DNA from: Mycobacterium asiaticum DSM 44297
GTDB lineage: Bacteria > Actinomycetota > Actinomycetes > Mycobacteriales > Mycobacteriaceae
Assembly (NCBI RefSeq): GCF_000613245.1
Contig: NZ_HG964936.1
Span: forward strand, 1,963,670-2,027,669
Reading direction: 5' to 3'
DNA: 64,000 nt
Under the pieces are notes generated by a model. That model saw only the letters and a list, made by a program, of their open reading frames with translations. It was not told the origin of the DNA and ran no database searches. Positions 62,307-64,000 of the stretch are shown in pieces. Position 1 is the first letter of the stretch, and every line of letters starts with the position of its first letter. A program made the position numbers and the translations under genes.

Positions 62307-62780
62307 CTACCGCGGGGGAGCGGGCGATGCGCTGGGCCCGGCCGACGGCGACGCCGGCGGCTGGCCCGGCCCCGGCGGCTGGCCCGGCCCCGGAGGCTGC
62401 TGAGCACCGGGTCCACCCGGCCCGCCGGGGCCCATCGGCGGCGGTCCGCCCGGGAACGGCGGCCGCATCCCCATAGGTCCATGGCCCCACGGGCCCTTCG
62501 GTCCGGCCATCGGTCCGCCGGGGCCTGGCGCCGGGGCGCCGAAGTGCGCTGGTCCAGGTGGCCCGAATCCCGGCGGGGGCGGGGGCGGCCCGAAGCCGAA
62601 GGCCATGATCAGGGCGGCTGCGCCCGCGGTGAAGACGGCGCCCAACAGGCCGCCCAGCAGCCCGGCGCCGAGCACCACGCGGGTGGAGTGGCGGCGTTCC
62701 TTGGCCACCACCAGGGCAGCCGCGGATGCGGGCACGGCGGCCGGTTGTTCGGGGGCGACCGCGGATTCCTCGGAGGTCAT
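62307..62780 (-). CDS. Proline/glycine-rich membrane protein, paralogue A
   Basis: The 157-residue protein starts at the ATG 62780, after GAGGAG. It has a short polar lead, a basic RRHSTRVV junction and one membrane helix (about 38-60, LGAGLLGGLLGAVFTAGAAALIM). A long Pro/Gly/Met/Phe-rich tail (GFGPPPPPPGFGPPGP, repeated GPGQPP) follows. The N-terminal third is similar to the next gene. The orientation is probably with the tail outside. I do not know the function. Confidence 0.75.
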   Translation of the reverse strand: MTSEESAVAPEQPAAVPASAAALVVAKERRHSTRVVLGAGLLGGLLGAVFTAGAAALIMAFGFGPPPPPPGFGPPGPAHFGAPAPGPGGPMAGPKGPWGHGPMGMRPPFPGGPPPMGPGGPGGPGAQQPPGPGQPPGPGQPPASPSAGPSASPAPPR

Positions 62781-62853
62781 GCGACTCCTCACATCGTCGG
62801 ATTGATTGGCAACCGCGACGGTAGGAGCCGAACTTGAAGTGGAGCTGAAGAAT

Positions 62854-63165
62854 TCAGCGCGGGCCGGGCGGCAGCGGTGGCGGCACCGGGATCAGGCTGG
62901 GCGCCGACGACGGCCCGACGCTGGGTGCCGGCGCGACGCTGGACACCGGCGGCGGTGGCGGCGGGTAACTGGGCGTCGAAGAAAACTGCGGATACGGCGG
63001 CGGGGGCAGCTGCACGCGAACGGTGAACACCAGACCAGTCACCGCGAAGGCGGCGGCCGCTCCAAGCGCCAGACCCGCCAGCCCGGCGCCGACCACCACG
63101 CCGGTGGAATGCCGCCGGGCAGGTGGCGGTGGGGCGGCCGGCGGCGGCGTGTTGGTGGGAGTCAC
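62854..63165 (-). CDS. Proline-rich membrane protein, paralogue B
   Basis: The 103-residue protein starts at the GTG 63165 (VTPTNTPPPAAPPPPARRHSTGVVVG). A helix at about 21-45 (VVVGAGLAGLALGAAAAFAVTGLVF) is followed by a Pro/Ser-rich tail. ARRHSTGVVVGAGLAGLALGA aligns well with ERRHSTRVVLGAGLLGGLLGA of the neighbouring gene, so the two are tandem paralogues. It is divergent from the response-regulator gene 34 bases away. Confidence 0.72.
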   Translation of the reverse strand: MTPTNTPPPAAPPPPARRHSTGVVVGAGLAGLALGAAAAFAVTGLVFTVRVQLPPPPYPQFSSTPSYPPPPPPVSSVAPAPSVGPSSAPSLIPVPPPLPPGPR

Positions 63166-63199
63166 GCGGTGAGCGTAACGCCAGATACGCTCGCGAGGT

Positions 63200-63886
63200 A
63201 TGACCGAGTTCAGCGTCGGCACGCCGCGGGTGCTGGTGGTCGAGGATTCCGAAACCATCCGCGAAATGGTCAGCGAAGCGCTGGCCGACGCCGGCTACCA
63301 CACCGATACCCGTTGTGACGGAGACGGATTGGAAGAGACTCTGGACGGCGTGCGGCCGGACCTGGTGGTGCTCGACGTGATGTTGCCCGGCCGCGACGGA
63401 TTCGAGCTCATCGACGTGATCCGCGAGTGGGGGGAGATCGGGATTGTGTTGATCACCGCCCGCGACGGGTTACCGGACCGGTTGCGTGGGCTCGACAGCG
63501 GAGCCGACGACTACGTGGTCAAGCCTTTCGAGCTTGCCGAATTGGTGTCGCGGGTGGGCGCGGTGCTGCGGCGCCGCGGGCGCCTGCCCACCGTGGTGCA
63601 GATCGGTGACGTGATCCTGGACGTCGAAGCGGGCGTGGCGGCGCGCAATGGCCATCGGCTCGACCTGACCGCCACCGAACTGAAGTTGTTGCAGTACCTG
63701 GTGGAACAGCGCGGCCGGATCGTCAGCGCCGGTCAAATCCTCAGCGCGGTATGGGGTTACGACGCATACGACCCGAACCTGGTGCAGGTGCACGTCAGCG
63801 GGTTGCGGCGCAAGCTCGAAGCGCACGGACCGCGCATCCTGCACACCGTGCGGGGTATCGGCTACCGCCTGCAGCCGCGGTCATGA
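63200..63886 (+). CDS. OmpR/PhoB-family response regulator
   Basis: The 228-residue regulator has a receiver domain (about 10-122) with the phospho-acceptor D59 (VVLDVMLPG), T86 and K108. A winged-helix DNA-binding domain follows (about 133-226; LTATELKLLQYLVEQRGRIVSAGQIL). The ATG at 63200 follows GAGG. It overlaps the sensor-kinase gene by ATGA. Its orthologue in M. tuberculosis is not clear to me, and its target genes are unknown. Confidence 0.92.
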   Translation: MTEFSVGTPRVLVVEDSETIREMVSEALADAGYHTDTRCDGDGLEETLDGVRPDLVVLDVMLPGRDGFELIDVIREWGEIGIVLITARDGLPDRLRGLDSGADDYVVKPFELAELVSRVGAVLRRRGRLPTVVQIGDVILDVEAGVAARNGHRLDLTATELKLLQYLVEQRGRIVSAGQILSAVWGYDAYDPNLVQVHVSGLRRKLEAHGPRILHTVRGIGYRLQPRS

Positions 63887-64000
63887 CGGACCAAAGCGTG
63901 ACGCCCACGCCGTCGCTGCAGCGCCGGGTGCTGGTGCTGGTCATCGCGCTGCTGGCGGTGCTGCTGGTGGTGCTCGGTGTGACGGTTGACGTCAGCCTGG
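63883..64000 (+). CDS. Sensor histidine kinase, 5' end only
   Basis: The frame opens at the ATG overlapping the regulator stop and runs off the window. The 39 residues seen are a short polar lead and a hydrophobic helix (LQRRVLVLVIALLAVLLVVLG), followed by the start of an extracytoplasmic part. The gene order regulator then kinase, and the helix, support a membrane histidine kinase. The kinase core is not in the window. Confidence 0.75.
   Translation, partial: MTDQSVTPTPSLQRRVLVLVIALLAVLLVVLGVTVDVSL

Overview
The window is a contiguous, GC-rich, gene-dense piece of a mycobacterial chromosome. PE_PGRS and PPE-PPW proteins, the fabG1-inhA pair, RipA/RipB, OpcA and MptB identify the genus. Gene content and order follow the Mycobacterium tuberculosis segment Rv1435c to about Rv1489, compared from memory. 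Several differences point to another, probably slow-growing, non-tuberculous species: ppc is present, SufB has no intein, the PE_PGRS26/27/28 loci are absent, a PPE-PPW gene follows ctaB, a duplicated haem-oxygenase-like protein and a PAS-GGDEF-EAL protein sit between tpiA and secG, and a different block follows the Rv1489 homologue.

Layout. 1-3.7 kb: a partial small secreted-protein gene, then the glycolytic operon gap-pgk-tpiA. 3.7-8.1 kb: lineage-variable genes (duplicated haem-oxygenase-like protein, cyclic-di-GMP enzyme, secG, a small membrane protein). 8.1-13.3 kb: ppc and a BisC-type molybdoenzyme. 13.3-20.2 kb, minus strand: the pentose phosphate operon tkt-tal-zwf-opcA-pgl plus an Rv1444c homologue. 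20.5-26 kb: the haem A genes ctaB and ctaA, flanking a PPE gene, a quinone oxidoreductase and an Rv1455 homologue. 26.1-29.5 kb, minus strand: mptB and an ABC exporter, joined by 4-bp overlaps. 29.6-35.9 kb: sufR-sufB-sufD-sufC-sufS-sufU-sufT for Fe-S cluster assembly. 36-45 kb: a lipoprotein, fadE15, a PE_PGRS, ctpD, a thioredoxin, echA12, an ABC-F ATPase and a small HTH protein. 45.1-48.5 kb: aconitase and its AcnR-like repressor. 48.8-55 kb: an Rv1476 homologue, ripA-ripB and moxR1 with its DUF58 and VWA partners. 55-58.7 kb: a broken Rv1482c homologue, then fabG1-inhA-hemH. 58.7-64 kb: Rv1486c, NfeD and SPFH genes, an Rv1489-like membrane protein, a deazaflavin-type nitroreductase, two paralogous proline-rich membrane proteins and the start of an OmpR-type two-component operon.

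The genes are mostly core metabolism: sugar catabolism and NADPH supply, haem A and haem synthesis, Fe-S assembly (feeding aconitase and probably the Fe-S ferrochelatase), cell-wall mannan and peptidoglycan remodelling, and mycolate synthesis. Regulatory DNA is visible in places: a SufR-type operator overlapping the sufR start codon, a shared dyad or 11-mer before ctaA and ctaB, a tandem pair of palindromes between acn and the Rv1476 homologue, a phased direct repeat before ripA, and the conserved fabG1 upstream region.

Three genes carry lesions that each look like one missing base: acn once, the Rv1482c homologue twice and the end of sufD once. Their uniform type, and the importance of acn, make sequencing error at least as likely as true mutation. 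No rRNA, tRNA, CRISPR array, insertion sequence or prophage was seen.
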